Shown piece by piece: positions 48,470-59,736 of a stretch of 64,000 bases of DNA. The DNA comes from Alteromonas sp. a30 (lineage in GTDB: Bacteria > Pseudomonadota > Gammaproteobacteria > Enterobacterales > Alteromonadaceae). The notes beneath the pieces were generated by a model. That model saw nothing but the letters and a program-made list of their open reading frames with translations, had not been told where the DNA came from and did no database searches. A program made the position numbers and the translations under genes. The stretch covers positions 124,001-188,000 of the forward strand of contig NZ_JABEPE010000009.1 in the NCBI RefSeq assembly GCF_026788005.1, written 5' to 3'. How positions within the stretch are numbered: position 1 is the stretch's first letter; every line of letters begins with the position of its first letter.

Positions 48470-51400
48470 CTACTGACGTTCATTTTCGGTCTGCCAACTA
48501 TTTCGTTGTAGACGTTCAAATCGACCATATAAGTTTTCTGCCAGACATTCGAACTCGCTATTGCATTCATCACCATCATCTACAATTTCCGTACACTCAG
48601 TTCCCAAACATACGACAGGTTTTAATAAGTCTTCAATTAAGATTTTTGTTTCTGGCGCAATACCAGTTTGTTTCAGGTCCGCGAATCGGTCTTGATGCTC
48701 TTTGGTATTGTTGCGGTTTAAGTCGGTTACAGCATTACCATTCACTAGCTCGACGAGATAAGCACGACTATTACCTGTTGGTGGAGCACATTGCGATAGG
48801 CTCGCTGTAGCGGGTAAATAGGTAGTAAAGAATAATCGATAATTCAAAATAAGCGGTGACGCTAATACTTTTTCGCCACCACTTCCTAACCGAATAAACC
48901 AGCCTTCTTTATCAACAAAAGCATTCACTTCAAGTTCTTGCTGTTCTTGATCTTGTGACGTTAATAGATGATCAGTTGCATCGTAGAGTTCAGATTGAGT
49001 ATAGGGTGTAACAGGCAGGGTATAATTCCCATCCACATCAATTTCAAAAACCCCCTTGTCTTTTATCATATACAACTGATCTTGAATCACTGTATTCAGC
49101 GGATGTGCACGATAGCCACTGCCAATTGCGACTGCATAATAATGTTCATCAGCCAAGCTAATTTCGGACACATCAGGGGCATAATAAAAACGCCGATTAT
49201 CAGCTTCGGTTCCATCGTTTGAAAAAGACGCTAGCACGCCACCTGAAATCAAATCAGAAAGAGGTTCCCCATTTTTAATATCGAGACGAAATAACTGCCC
49301 CCCTGTATCAGCAACATAAAGATGATCGGCTAATCCGTCGGTGTCTCTATCGATGGCGGAAATTCGCGCGGGAATACTGTAAAGCATTTCAGGCAAATTC
49401 AAATCAGCGCCATCGTTACTCGCCCGCCATATGAGCTGTCCAGTATCTGCATCAACAATATAAACAGCATTGCCAACCACATCGGGAGAGCGTAACGCTT
49501 TACTATCTTGAGATTCATCATAACCGCCCCCGAAGATCAACACTTCACGCACTGAACTACCTACTTTTATTTTAGTTATGGTAGGTCTAGACCAAGTTTG
49601 CCCCAGTTTCTCAAACCCGGGACTTCCTCCTTGAATTCGGAATACGAGTTTTGGTGCAGACTTTGAACTAACATCAAAGGCATAATAGTTATTCCCACCT
49701 CTGCGCATACCCAAGTATAGATATTTCTTCGCGCCTCTATCTCTAAGCACCATGTCACCATCTAACCCATATATATGCGTAAAACTCGAGTTGTCGAGAT
49801 AAATGTCGTGCAGATTCGATAGCAACTCCTTTGGAATAACAGCAAAGTTTTCTTCTCCACTGTTAGGGTCGAAGGAGTGTAAGAACCCGTGATTGGTAGC
49901 AACAAACACCGCACTCTCTGTATCGGAGTAGTTTACAATGACGGGCTGAGAATGGATGGGATCGCCAAGCTGTAAGCGAGTATCGGTTGTATCCCCATCT
50001 CCATCATCATCAAGAACATCAACCCCTCTAGCCCATTTTAAGACGGCATTTCTGGTATCATTAGGGTTCGGTTCAGAATCAATGGCTAAGTCAGTAGTAG
50101 TAATAGTTATATTGTTTTCTGACAATCGATTAGAAGAAATAGCAATATTGCCCGGAGCATTAAAGAAATAGACATCACGAACTAAGTCTAAATTACTCGC
50201 AGCACCGCCTTGTCGCACATCATTACCATCCGCAAGTGTAGACCAATAACTATGCGCGTTTTCGTCGAAGAAGCCGGTATTATTGTTGACAGCCAATACA
50301 CCATTTCGATCTCGAATCACATCGCTATCTAAACGATATTTTTTTAAATTCCCGGGCCAACGAGTACCTTCTGCGGGCTTAAACAAAGCAAAATAAAGTT
50401 CGTCTTTATGAGTTAGGCGATTCAATTGGTTAACGGCAACGCCCGGCGAAACAAAGGTTGCATTAACGTCTTTTACATTTCTGAGAATCGTTTGGAATGC
50501 AGTCACCAAATCATCACTGTTATCAGCAGTGTAAAAGCCGCCTCCACTTTGTAAGGCAATTTGATTTAGAAAATTGTTCGCTGTGGCGTTTGCGGCAAAA
50601 CCAATGGTATGAGTCGTGACTCTAGTATCAATTGCCGATACTTCCGAGTCGGCAATATTACGAACTAAATCTAGACCACATTTTTCACCACCACTTCCAG
50701 TACAACTCTGCCCCAACAATGCTTCAATTTCATCCACACTGTGATTGTTATTCGCTTCGCCATCAGATAGCAGCACAATGTGATTATTAGTTTGGCACTG
50801 CAAATCAGTCACCGGTGATTGATAGGTTGCGCCAGATGGAATGTATTGGTTAATACAATCGGCGTCGTTAAGGTTGTCTTCTGAACATCCGCTTGGCAAG
50901 ACTGAATCTGAACCGGTATAACTCAAACGATGACTGACCCGAGTATTACGGCGCACGGTACTGTTCACATTCGAATTACCTCTGGTACGTCCGTAGTATA
51001 CGGCTCGCCCACCGTAATACGAGGCAGCTTCGTATAACGTGTCCACAATAGGCGTATAGCCACTGGCTCTTAGTTCATCGACTTTATTTATCAAATGGGA
51101 ACGTACCGTTGCGACAGAATTTGGCGTCGCTTTCCCTTTGTATTTGACGACTAACCTTGGGGCGCCAGAAGGCTTACCCCGATAGGAGTAAGCTCCTCGA
51201 TTTCCTGTAATGGAGGAGATGATAAACATCATGTCATTATTGACTTGCCAGTCACCTCGATTAACAACATCTTGAACGACGCTTGCTATTGACGGAGTAC
51301 GATAAACACTGTTCTTGTACCAACTTGGAATATTGTTCCAAGTAACAGAACTGGTTTTGGCTTTATCTCTAAGTAAATATCTTGGATAAGATGAAAAATC

Positions 51401-52540
51401 ATCTACATCGCCTTCCGCAGAAGCGCTGATAACGAATGAAGCACCACTGCCTGTTCTTTTTTGATAAGCGGTAAACTCCAAATAGGCATCGGTTATTTCT
51501 GCATTTTGTGGCACCGCAACGCTTTCAAAACGCAATCCAATAAACCGATTATAATTGTTAGAAAATGTCAGTTCACTGCCAGTTGACTGATACCCATTTG
51601 ATGGTTCCTCCGCATTATTGTTCTGAGATGAAACCTGATAGGAAAGTTCGCCCTGAACACATCCTGTTGCGCTTAGGTGATCATATTCCACTACCAGTTG
51701 AGCGACACTTCCCTCTCCAGCATCTGCTGCTTTTGCTAATCGAGCACTCGCCACATCATTACTGACGGCATTTAACAAGAAGTTAGCGGCGTTACCACCA
51801 CACCAATCCGGTTGATCAACAATTTCTTGTAAAATAGAGGCGATATCCGGTGACGCCACTTCTTCATTTTCAGAGGGAAACCCATTATTGGTATCCCATG
51901 TGACCGTATTCGTTGTCTTAGTTCTTGATGATAAGTCGAGAGCGGTTTCGGCAAAAGCAGCTGCGTTAGGTGTCAGCTCGCCACTGATATTAATCGCGGT
52001 ATCGGCGATATTTTGATTCGCAGAAATAAACTTCAACGATGCTGACACGATGTTCGCACCTTGAGGAATATTTACGTTTTGAAAACGGAAGCCAGAAGTG
52101 ACGTCGGACAACCCCTGAGAAATGACGACACTATTTGAATTGAGATTAACACTTCCTCCTAATTCATATGCATCATCACTCGTCGAACTAATACCGATTA
52201 TCAATTCCGGCTCTACAGCATCATCTATTTCTCTGACAGGATATATAATCGGTCCACCATAATCTGAGAAACGCATCAGGCCAGCGTTAATATTTGAAGA
52301 GGATGACAGCGCTTCTTTTAAGGCATTTTGCACCCTTAGCATTCTTGATTCAGTACCACCGTCCTTGTTGGTCATACTGCCCGAGGTATCCATAATAAAC
52401 AGCACATTAGGGTTGTAAGTGACTTGTTGTCCTCCAACCCCCAAATATATCTCCAAATCATCAGCCCAAGCGCTCAGTACGATGCAAACAAACAAACAAG
52501 CACTAACGAAAAAAGAAGACCAAGCTTTTGTGCTATGCAT
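48470..52540 (-). CDS. pilY1: Type IV pilus tip protein PilY1 with extended von Willebrand domain
   Basis: About 1356 residues; ATG at 52540 is preferred since AGGAG directly abuts another ATG 6 bases earlier. Signal peptide (FFVSACLFVCIVLSAWA-DD). A von Willebrand A fold begins near residue 45 with MIDAS DTSGSM and resumes near 490 (GYTPIVDTLYEAA, then LLSDGEANNN near 590). Between them (~120-470) are two similar beta domains: FRFQNVNIPQGANIVSASLKF ... LVVEY and LRFESVAVPQNAEITDAYLEF ... LVVKY. The C-terminal PilY1 propeller (~800-1250) has the Ca-site DRDTDGLAD and VADTGGQLFRLD. PilY1 caps the pilus and mediates adhesion. Confidence 0.92.
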   Translation of the reverse strand: MHSTKAWSSFFVSACLFVCIVLSAWADDLEIYLGVGGQQVTYNPNVLFIMDTSGSMTNKDGGTESRMLRVQNALKEALSSSSNINAGLMRFSDYGGPIIYPVREIDDAVEPELIIGISSTSDDAYELGGSVNLNSNSVVISQGLSDVTSGFRFQNVNIPQGANIVSASLKFISANQNIADTAINISGELTPNAAAFAETALDLSSRTKTTNTVTWDTNNGFPSENEEVASPDIASILQEIVDQPDWCGGNAANFLLNAVSNDVASARLAKAADAGEGSVAQLVVEYDHLSATGCVQGELSYQVSSQNNNAEEPSNGYQSTGSELTFSNNYNRFIGLRFESVAVPQNAEITDAYLEFTAYQKRTGSGASFVISASAEGDVDDFSSYPRYLLRDKAKTSSVTWNNIPSWYKNSVYRTPSIASVVQDVVNRGDWQVNNDMMFIISSITGNRGAYSYRGKPSGAPRLVVKYKGKATPNSVATVRSHLINKVDELRASGYTPIVDTLYEAASYYGGRAVYYGRTRGNSNVNSTVRRNTRVSHRLSYTGSDSVLPSGCSEDNLNDADCINQYIPSGATYQSPVTDLQCQTNNHIVLLSDGEANNNHSVDEIEALLGQSCTGSGGEKCGLDLVRNIADSEVSAIDTRVTTHTIGFAANATANNFLNQIALQSGGGFYTADNSDDLVTAFQTILRNVKDVNATFVSPGVAVNQLNRLTHKDELYFALFKPAEGTRWPGNLKKYRLDSDVIRDRNGVLAVNNNTGFFDENAHSYWSTLADGNDVRQGGAASNLDLVRDVYFFNAPGNIAISSNRLSENNITITTTDLAIDSEPNPNDTRNAVLKWARGVDVLDDDGDGDTTDTRLQLGDPIHSQPVIVNYSDTESAVFVATNHGFLHSFDPNSGEENFAVIPKELLSNLHDIYLDNSSFTHIYGLDGDMVLRDRGAKKYLYLGMRRGGNNYYAFDVSSKSAPKLVFRIQGGSPGFEKLGQTWSRPTITKIKVGSSVREVLIFGGGYDESQDSKALRSPDVVGNAVYIVDADTGQLIWRASNDGADLNLPEMLYSIPARISAIDRDTDGLADHLYVADTGGQLFRLDIKNGEPLSDLISGGVLASFSNDGTEADNRRFYYAPDVSEISLADEHYYAVAIGSGYRAHPLNTVIQDQLYMIKDKGVFEIDVDGNYTLPVTPYTQSELYDATDHLLTSQDQEQQELEVNAFVDKEGWFIRLGSGGEKVLASPLILNYRLFFTTYLPATASLSQCAPPTGNSRAYLVELVNGNAVTDLNRNNTKEHQDRFADLKQTGIAPETKILIEDLLKPVVCLGTECTEIVDDGDECNSEFECLAENLYGRFERLQRNSWQTENERQ

Positions 52541-52549
52541 GTTCATCTC

Positions 52550-53116
52550 CTAATTCCCCGACGCTGGCGCGAACACTGAGGTCGTCAATGTATTGGCGAC
52601 CGCATACCCTGCGTTTGCTAGCTGACCACATCCACGCACTAAAAATACATGGCAATTTATGCTGCTTCCTGAAATAACATTACTTGATCCCAAACAAGCT
52701 TGCTCACGGACGAATGCGGTCTTCGACCAGCTTGCCGTTGACGGGTTCGTGTTATACGCACCTGCTACCACCTGCCTCACTCCTGAGGTCAATCCTGCCT
52801 GAGTCATGCTTCGATCTGTCCAATTTATGTTGTCGAAGCAACTTAAATCTTGATTAGCTAAATCGATTGCGTTTTGTTGACGGGCTTCTGAAAGTGGGTC
52901 TGTTAACGCGGGATCCGTCAATACAGCAGGATCTTCCGACTCAAAGACAACCCCAGATACCGCAGCTTCCGCTGCATCAAAAGCGATAGTGCGATTTTCT
53001 AAACTACTGGCCATTTTGCTCTGAAACAAACCGCTGGTAACAGAAGACACGCCAAGAATAGTCAGACTTAATAACACTAATAATGAAAATACCATCACTA
53101 AACCTTGCTGCTTCAT
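52550..53116 (-). CDS. pilX: Type IV minor pilin PilX
   Basis: 188 residues. MKQQGLVMVFSLLVLLSLTILGVSSVTSGLFQSKMASSLENRTIAFDAAEAAV is the PilX N-terminus, which lacks the usual Glu5 and instead has Val at that position, as in many PilX proteins. Part of the tip-priming complex with PilV, PilW and PilE. ATGA overlap with pilW. Confidence 0.9.
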   Translation of the reverse strand: MKQQGLVMVFSLLVLLSLTILGVSSVTSGLFQSKMASSLENRTIAFDAAEAAVSGVVFESEDPAVLTDPALTDPLSEARQQNAIDLANQDLSCFDNINWTDRSMTQAGLTSGVRQVVAGAYNTNPSTASWSKTAFVREQACLGSSNVISGSSINCHVFLVRGCGQLANAGYAVANTLTTSVFAPASGN

Positions 53117-54021
53117 GTTCTTCTGGACCTCGTAAAATTCTTTGTATTACGCAAGGTTACGGTTGTTTCAAATACTTTATAAAGACGGTTATCTGGAACC
53201 GTTATCATGTCTTCATTGAGTAATTTGAAAGAGGGCTTAGGATCAATATGCGCCTCCCCATCTCCTGCTAACAAAATGGCGATGCGAATAGCCACAACTT
53301 GCCCACCTTGCGCCCTTATATCTGCAATCCTGTCAGCCGTTACATAATTAACGGGTCTGCCAGTATTATCTCCACGACTCGTAACTGCGCTTACGCCATA
53401 CAAAACCTGAAAACTTTGTACATCATCTAACAAGGTGAATCCGGCATCACCGTTGTTGCCTTCGGCCGCTTTTAGTCCTCTTAACACACGACCATCAAAT
53501 CCTCTGCACTTTAAACTGCCATCTTCTAAGTAATACTGGTTAACAACAAAAAACTCCTCGTTGTCTAAATAACCTAATTTGTATCCTCGACAATCTGTGC
53601 GAGCCTGCAAACCAACAACTAAATTATCGTTGCCGCCCGCCCCTCCTTGTGTTGACCCTAATGTTGCATTTCCCGCGAAGTCTCCCGGCAAAATAATCGG
53701 TCTATTTTGCACAAAAGAGGCTTCATCGACGATATCAACTGAGCGCTCTAAGTTCGGAGACAAAGCATCGTAGCGACCAACCATTAATAAATCTGTACGC
53801 AGGCGATGAATGATAAATCGTCCCCCTTCTTGCGCTGAGGCAATGGCAGAATTCAAGCGTTCAGTCACTTGGCTACTAATCAATAGCTGCACCACGCCCC
53901 CCGCAATTAGCAATCCCATAGCTAAAGCGATCATCAACTCAACTAATGTCAGTCCCTGCTGCTTACTATGCCGGGATTGAGGAACCGGTGGGCTTGTGTT
54001 TCGAATGTTATGGCACTTCAT
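53113..54021 (-). CDS. pilW: Type IV minor pilin PilW
   Basis: 302 residues from ATG at 54021, which overlaps the pilV stop as ATGA. Leader ends SKQQG, then LTLVELMIALAMGLLIAGGVVQLL with Glu5. The distal part carries the cysteine pair and the GDGEAHIDPKPSFKLL segment usual in PilW. Confidence 0.92.
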   Translation of the reverse strand: MKCHNIRNTSPPVPQSRHSKQQGLTLVELMIALAMGLLIAGGVVQLLISSQVTERLNSAIASAQEGGRFIIHRLRTDLLMVGRYDALSPNLERSVDIVDEASFVQNRPIILPGDFAGNATLGSTQGGAGGNDNLVVGLQARTDCRGYKLGYLDNEEFFVVNQYYLEDGSLKCRGFDGRVLRGLKAAEGNNGDAGFTLLDDVQSFQVLYGVSAVTSRGDNTGRPVNYVTADRIADIRAQGGQVVAIRIAILLAGDGEAHIDPKPSFKLLNEDMITVPDNRLYKVFETTVTLRNTKNFTRSRRT

Positions 54022-54650
54022 AAAATAACATCCAAAATCACACAATCATGAGGTTCGTCTTCGCCTACATTACAATCTGGGTTTAATTGCCTCTCAATAT
54101 TTTGCCAATTCTCCACAGGCCATTTAAGCGCGATACGATGCCTCGACCCCGCGCTGCACACATCAGCATCAAGTACATTATTGTCATTACACGTTAGTGC
54201 TATTTCTAAGCTCGAGCTGACTGAAGCAGCAGAGCAACTCATTTCATAAGCATCAAATACGGCAAATTGGGCTGGAGTACAGGTATTATTGCGGCAATTA
54301 GGAATGCCCGCAGGGTGAGCTAAACAGTGGCATTTGAAATTTGGAATATTCCCCGCACAAGTGACGTTATTGAAATTATATAAACTAACATCGAAATAAC
54401 TGTTATCCACAACCAACCCTCGCCCAGATGCCGATAATGCTGCATTAGCACGTAACCTCTCACTCAATTGCTGAGAAATCATTACGGCTTGGGAACGATG
54501 TAGAGCATCTGAATTTGATAATGTGCTGATAAATTGCAAAGAAGCGACCCCCAACAACCCAATAGATAAAATCACTAATGTCACCAACACTTCAATCATG
54601 CCGACGCCATAGGTGATTTTTATTGATTGTATCGATTGCCTTTGTGCCAT
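54018..54650 (-). CDS. pilV: Type IV minor pilin PilV
   Basis: 210 residues. ITYGVGMIEVLVTLVILSIGLLGVASLQF is the PilV N-terminus with Glu at +5. The distal domain is rich in Cys (CHCLAHPAGIPNCRNNTC), suggesting several disulfides. First gene of the minor pilin operon; its promoter lies in the A+T-rich 54651-54960 stretch. Confidence 0.92.
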   Translation of the reverse strand: MAQRQSIQSIKITYGVGMIEVLVTLVILSIGLLGVASLQFISTLSNSDALHRSQAVMISQQLSERLRANAALSASGRGLVVDNSYFDVSLYNFNNVTCAGNIPNFKCHCLAHPAGIPNCRNNTCTPAQFAVFDAYEMSCSAASVSSSLEIALTCNDNNVLDADVCSAGSRHRIALKWPVENWQNIERQLNPDCNVGEDEPHDCVILDVIL

Positions 54651-54967
54651 TTAGAAACCTGTTTACGGGTTAAATCCCCTTTCTCATAACTACACCTTAG
54701 GGGAAAACCATTAAATTTGGTTATCCTTCGATGAAATTACGTATTGTTTTCAAATAAAAATAGCAGCAAACAGATTGGTTTAATGACGAGGAAAGAGTGA
54801 GAACTGGCTCACAAAAACACATTTACTCTTTAATATTCAAATAGTTAAAAAAATAAAAATAAGAAGAAGTTAGAGATTTTAAAAATACTTAGTTATTACT
54901 AGGAATACGAAATAGGTGGGAAAGCAGAAAACGACGCTGGAAAATGGGCAACACCCGACCACACTCA
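54651..54967. other. Intergenic region upstream of pilV
   Basis: About 320 A+T-rich bases without a gene. A hairpin CCCCTTT / AGGGG lies around 54678-54706 in what would be the pilV leader. No regulator boxes were recognised. Confidence 0.45.
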
Positions 54968-54996
54968 AACAAAAAAGAGCCGCTCGGACTCTTTGT
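54968..54996 (-). terminator. Terminator after ispH
   Basis: Minus strand AAAGAG-t-CCG-ag-CGG-CTCTTT then T residues (54974-54994). It closes the ribF-ileS-lspA-fkpB-ispH operon just after the ispH stop. Confidence 0.75.
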
Positions 54997-54999
54997 TTA

Positions 55000-55944
55000 T
55001 CAAGAAATTTGCTTTATCCGCAGCTCTTTGGGTATCGCAAACTCGATATTTTCTTCTCTTCCCTGTGTTTCAACAACTCCTGAGGCTCCTAAAGCAAGTA
55101 AGCGATCGATGACGCCTTTCACTAACACTTCTGGAGCAGAAGCGCCCGCCGTGACACCAACTTGCTCAACACCGGTCAGCCAAGACTCTTGGATAGCATG
55201 GCAGTCATCAATCAAATAAGCTTTTGCACCTATTTTCTCTGCCAATTCTTTGAGCCGATTAGAATTAGAGCTATTTTTAGCCCCGACAACTAACAGCAAA
55301 TCACAGCTCGTTGCTAGAGTTCTCACGGCATCTTGACGATTTTGCGTTGCATAGCAAATATCATCTTTTCTAGGACCGTCAATTTTCGGGAACTTTTCAC
55401 GCAGCGCATCAATAATGTCGGCGGTATCATCTACAGATAATGTTGTTTGGCTACAGTAATACAATGTTTCTGGGTTTTTAACCTGCAACTGAGCCACATC
55501 ATCAACGGACTCAACAAGGTAAATTCCCCCATTTTCATTGTCATACTGCCCCATTGTACCTTCAACCTCAGGATGACCCGCATGACCAATCAAAATACAT
55601 TCAACGGCCTGTTTGCTGGCACGGCTTACTTCCATGTGTACTTTGGTCACGAGTGGGCAAGTGGCATCGAATACCCGCAATCCACGGTCAGTTGCTTCCT
55701 GACGTACTTGCTGAGAAACACCGTGGGCAGAGAAAATCACAATATTGTTGTCCGGCACTTCATGAAGTTCATCAACGAAAACGGCGCCGCGCTCTCTTAA
55801 GCTATTCACCACAAATTTGTTGTGAACCACTTCATGACGCACATAAATAGGTGCAGAAAACAGCTCTAATGCTTTTTCAACAATCGTGATAGCTCTATCA
55901 ACACCAGCACAAAAACCTCTAGGATTGGCAAGATTGATTTGCAT
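55000..55944 (-). CDS. ispH: 4-hydroxy-3-methylbut-2-enyl diphosphate reductase
   Basis: 314 residues from ATG at 55944 (GGTGGAG upstream). The three iron-sulfur cysteines are visible in [18 protein letters not shown] and DDICYAT; also HEVVHN and [14 protein letters not shown]. Last step of the MEP isoprenoid pathway, giving IPP and DMAPP. Last gene of the ileS-lspA-fkpB-ispH run. Confidence 0.97.
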   Translation of the reverse strand: MQINLANPRGFCAGVDRAITIVEKALELFSAPIYVRHEVVHNKFVVNSLRERGAVFVDELHEVPDNNIVIFSAHGVSQQVRQEATDRGLRVFDATCPLVTKVHMEVSRASKQAVECILIGHAGHPEVEGTMGQYDNENGGIYLVESVDDVAQLQVKNPETLYYCSQTTLSVDDTADIIDALREKFPKIDGPRKDDICYATQNRQDAVRTLATSCDLLLVVGAKNSSNSNRLKELAEKIGAKAYLIDDCHAIQESWLTGVEQVGVTAGASAPEVLVKGVIDRLLALGASGVVETQGREENIEFAIPKELRIKQIS

Positions 55945-55956
55945 CTTCTTCTCCAC

Positions 55957-56400
55957 CTATGACTTCACTTCAAGAATTTCAACATCAAACACAACAGTTT
56001 GACCCGCCAATGGGTGATTAAAATCGACTGTTACGGAATCGCCAACCACTTCTCGAACAATACCGGGAATTTCCCCACCACCTGGCTGAGCAAACGCGAT
56101 GATCATGCCTGGCTCCGCTGGCGAATCCGCACTAAATTTGGTTCTATCCATGTGGTGAATATTGTCGGGGTTTGGCATGCCAAACGCGTCTTCTGGAGGC
56201 AAAGTAAAAGACTTTTTATCGCCGACACACAAGCCCAGTAAACAAGCTTCAAAACTAGGCGTTAAGCTGCCATCTCCGATAGTCAGTTTCGCAGGTTTAT
56301 TGTGAACACGAGTGCTATCGGCTGCTGAACCATCTTCAAGTTTTAAATCGAAATGTAAAACCACTTCGCTACTGTTTCCGATTACCGCTTTGTCTGTCAT
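55957..56400 (-). CDS. fkpB: FKBP-type peptidyl-prolyl isomerase (SlpA/FkpB)
   Basis: 147 residues: an FKBP core (VVLHFDLKLEDGSAADSTR, LTIGDGSLTPSFEACLLGLCVGDKKSFTLPPEDAFG) with the IF insert as in SlyD/SlpA, then VDFNHPLAGQTVVFDVEILEV. Cytosolic proline isomerase/chaperone. It overlaps the lspA stop by 4 bases. Confidence 0.94.
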   Translation of the reverse strand: MTDKAVIGNSSEVVLHFDLKLEDGSAADSTRVHNKPAKLTIGDGSLTPSFEACLLGLCVGDKKSFTLPPEDAFGMPNPDNIHHMDRTKFSADSPAEPGMIIAFAQPGGGEIPGIVREVVGDSVTVDFNHPLAGQTVVFDVEILEVKS

Positions 56401-56897
56401 AAGTCTTCTTTAATTGGGTCAGGGTTTCTAAACGCATCAACCAATAAACCTACTGCCCCTAAAAAGATGGAGCAATCGGCTATATTGAATGCGGGCCAGT
56501 GCCATGTTTGGTAATACACATCTAAAAAATCAACAACGTAACCATACACAAGTCGATCGAATAGATTACCTAACGCGCCACCTAAAATAAGAGAAAAGGC
56601 TATGGGCAGTAACACTTGATCGCGCTTAGTCTGCTTGAGCCACCATAAAATAAGTGCGCTGACAAACAGCGCAATACCTGTGAACAGCCAACGTTGCCAC
56701 CCTCCAGCATCACTCAAGAAGCTAAAGGCAGCGCCGTGATTTTGTACATAAGTAAAATTAAAAAATGGCACAATTTGAATCGAATCGTACAAGGCCATAT
56801 TTTTCAGAACCAGTTGCTTAGTGAACTGATCTAAACCAAAGGCAACGACGGCTAACCAAAGCCACCGTAACCCCGTTTGCCTTGCTGCATTAAGCAT
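56397..56897 (-). CDS. lspA: Lipoprotein signal peptidase
   Basis: 166 residues, four membrane helices. Catalytic Asp residues lie in [18 protein letters not shown] and [20 protein letters not shown] near the N-terminus is also conserved. It cleaves prolipoproteins after lipidation in the inner membrane. ATG at 56897 overlaps the ileS stop by 8 bases and gives the family N-terminus; an upstream frame start at 56924 is unlikely. Confidence 0.95.
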   Translation of the reverse strand: MLNAARQTGLRWLWLAVVAFGLDQFTKQLVLKNMALYDSIQIVPFFNFTYVQNHGAAFSFLSDAGGWQRWLFTGIALFVSALILWWLKQTKRDQVLLPIAFSLILGGALGNLFDRLVYGYVVDFLDVYYQTWHWPAFNIADCSIFLGAVGLLVDAFRNPDPIKEDL

Positions 56898-59718
56898 AAC
56901 GACGCGTCTCACCTTCGCCTTCAACGTTGTCTACACAGCGTAAACAGAGATCAGCGTGCTTTTCATTCGCGCCAACATCTTCACGATGATGCCAACAACG
57001 TTCGCACTTAGTGCCTGGTGCTTTAGATAAGCCCAACACCAAGCCATCGATTTCTGTTTTAATCGCGTCTTCTGGTGCCGTATTGATTGGTTCAACATTG
57101 GCCAACGACGTCAACAAAACAAATCGCAACTCATCTTCCAGCTTATCAAGGTTGTGTTTTAGCGATTCAGCGGCATAAAGAGTAACGCTGGCTTCCAATG
57201 AACCCCCAATCGTTTTCTCTTTACGTGCTTGTTCTAACGCTCGGTTTACTTCTGTTTTTACCGCTAAAATTTGCTGCCAGAAGGCATTGTCAAGTTCCGT
57301 GTCGGCGACAATGCTATCAAAGCCATGATACCACTCACCGGTAAACACGAACTCTTCGCGCTCACCCGGCATCGCTTCCCAAATTTCTTGAGCAGTGAAA
57401 CTGGTAATTGGCGCCATCCAGCGAACCAAAGCCTCAGCAATATGATACAAAGCGGTTTGGCAAGAACGACGCGCGTGGCTATCGGACTTAGCGGTATATT
57501 GACGATCTTTGACCACATCAAGGTAAAAGCTACCCAATTCAATGGAGCAGAAATGCATCAACTTTTGCGTCACCTGAATCAAATCATACTCTTCATATGC
57601 TGCAATAATTTCTGCTTGCACCGCCTTCGCGCGCTGTACAACCCACTTATCCAACGATACTAAGGCATCGTCTTGCAATAAATCAGTTTCCGGGTTGAAG
57701 CCATTCAAATTGGCAAGCAGGAAGCGAGAGGTATTACGCACACGGCGATAAGTATCTGCGGCACGTTTAAGAATTTCATCGGAGACGGCAATTTCGCCAC
57801 TATAGTCAGTCGATGCCACCCATAAACGTAAAATATCAGCGCCTAATTTGTTTACAACATCCTGAGGGGAAATTGTATTTCCTAAGGACTTTGACATCTT
57901 ACGCCCTTGAGCATCAACGGTAAAACCGTGAGTAAGCACTTCCTTATAAGGTGCAACCCCTTTTCCGGCTATAGAGCTCATTAAAGACGACATAAACCAA
58001 CCACGATGCTGATCGGAACCTTCTAGATACAAGTCAGCAGAGGCAGGAATATCATCACGTCGGTCAACAACGAAGTAGTGCGTCACGCCAGAATCGAACC
58101 ATACATCAAGGGTATCAGTGACCTTACGATAGTCTTTTGCGTCGTCACCAATGAGCTCTTCTGTCTCAATCTCCCACCACGCATCAATACCTTTTTCTTC
58201 AACACGAAGCGCTACTTTCTCAATAAGCTCGGCCGTATTCGGGTGTAAGTCCCCTGTGGTTTGATGCACGAAAAGGGCGATAGGAACACCCCATGTACGC
58301 TGACGAGAAATACACCAATCAGGGCGACCTTCAACCATGCTTTCAATGCGACCTTGGCCCCAATCTGGAATCCACTTCGTTTCTTTGATAGCTTCGAGCG
58401 ACTGTTTGCGCAATCCGTTTTTGTCCATGCTAATGAACCATTGTGGGGTAGCACGGAAAATAATCGGCGTTTTATGACGCCAACAGTGCGGATAACTATG
58501 CTCGTATGCATGGTGATGCAGTAAAGTGCCTTTTTCTTTTAGCAGTTCAACAATATTTGTGTTCGCTTTGAACACATGCTGTCCCGCAAAATACTCTGTT
58601 CCTTCAACGTAAACACCGTTATCACCCACTGGGTTAGCGACCTCTAGGTTGTAGTGTTTACCTACATTGAAGTCGTCTACACCATGACCCGGAGCCGTGT
58701 GTACACACCCCGTACCTGAGTCAGTAGTGACGTGATCACCCAAAATAATAGGCACATCAAAATCGTAAAACGGATGTTTAATACGCAAATTTTCAATATC
58801 GGCGCCAGAGGCATGACCAAGGGCGTGATAACGCTCAATGCCGAAACGATCCATACAGTCTTTCATTAAGTCTGTAGCAACAACTAACCGATGTTTATTA
58901 CCTTCATCTTCCACCTGAACCAGCACGTACTCTAAACGAGGGTTAACACTCACAGCGCGGTTTGCAGGTAACGTCCAAGGGGTTGTTGTCCAAATGGCAA
59001 CGGCAATTTGCCCTTCACCATCATGGCCTTCAGGGTGGTGAAACTTGCTTAAGAATTCGGCTTCGTTAACAACTGGGAATGCAACATCGATAGCTGGGGA
59101 GGTTTTATCTTTATATTCAACCTCGGCTTCTGCTAGTGCCGAGCCGCAATCTGTACACCAGTGAACAGGCTTAAAGCCTTTTTCCATATGACCGGAATCA
59201 ACGATTTTACCAAGGTAACGAATGATGTCTGCCTCAGATTTAAAATCCATCGTTTTGTAGGGATTATCCCAAGCGCCCAACACACCCAGACGAACGAAAT
59301 CGTCCATTTGTAATTGAATTTGCTTTTCAGCGTACTCTCGGCATCGCTGACGGAATTCCGCAGCAGACACTTTATTACCGGGCTTACCGACTTTTTTCTC
59401 GACCATTAACTCGATTGGCAAGCCGTGGCAATCCCACCCTGGAACATAAGGAGAATCAAAATTAGAAAGCGTTTTGGATTTAATAATAATATCTTTGAGG
59501 ATCTTATTTACGGAGTGACCAATGTGGATCACGCCGTTCGCATAAGGAGGGCCGTCATGCAAAATAAAAGGCTTATTGCCTTGTTTTGCAGCGCGAATTT
59601 TTTTGTACAAACCTTTCTCTGTCCATTGTTTCAGCATTGCTGGCTCACGTTGAGCCAAGTTGCCTCGCATTGGAAACTCAGTTTCCGGTAAGTTTAAGGT
59701 GTGTTTGTAATCGCTCAT
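56890..59718 (-). CDS. ileS: Isoleucyl-tRNA synthetase
   Basis: 942 residues, class I synthetase. HIGH-type motif in [21 protein letters not shown] in [11 protein letters not shown], editing domain with [16 protein letters not shown] and [16 protein letters not shown], and a C-terminal zinc-binding segment (CERCWHH ... CLRCVDNV). Start preceded by GAGGA. Lies 18 bases after ribF. Confidence 0.98.
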   Translation of the reverse strand: MSDYKHTLNLPETEFPMRGNLAQREPAMLKQWTEKGLYKKIRAAKQGNKPFILHDGPPYANGVIHIGHSVNKILKDIIIKSKTLSNFDSPYVPGWDCHGLPIELMVEKKVGKPGNKVSAAEFRQRCREYAEKQIQLQMDDFVRLGVLGAWDNPYKTMDFKSEADIIRYLGKIVDSGHMEKGFKPVHWCTDCGSALAEAEVEYKDKTSPAIDVAFPVVNEAEFLSKFHHPEGHDGEGQIAVAIWTTTPWTLPANRAVSVNPRLEYVLVQVEDEGNKHRLVVATDLMKDCMDRFGIERYHALGHASGADIENLRIKHPFYDFDVPIILGDHVTTDSGTGCVHTAPGHGVDDFNVGKHYNLEVANPVGDNGVYVEGTEYFAGQHVFKANTNIVELLKEKGTLLHHHAYEHSYPHCWRHKTPIIFRATPQWFISMDKNGLRKQSLEAIKETKWIPDWGQGRIESMVEGRPDWCISRQRTWGVPIALFVHQTTGDLHPNTAELIEKVALRVEEKGIDAWWEIETEELIGDDAKDYRKVTDTLDVWFDSGVTHYFVVDRRDDIPASADLYLEGSDQHRGWFMSSLMSSIAGKGVAPYKEVLTHGFTVDAQGRKMSKSLGNTISPQDVVNKLGADILRLWVASTDYSGEIAVSDEILKRAADTYRRVRNTSRFLLANLNGFNPETDLLQDDALVSLDKWVVQRAKAVQAEIIAAYEEYDLIQVTQKLMHFCSIELGSFYLDVVKDRQYTAKSDSHARRSCQTALYHIAEALVRWMAPITSFTAQEIWEAMPGEREEFVFTGEWYHGFDSIVADTELDNAFWQQILAVKTEVNRALEQARKEKTIGGSLEASVTLYAAESLKHNLDKLEDELRFVLLTSLANVEPINTAPEDAIKTEIDGLVLGLSKAPGTKCERCWHHREDVGANEKHADLCLRCVDNVEGEGETRRYA

Positions 59719-59736
59719 TTATCCTCGAATCCAAAA

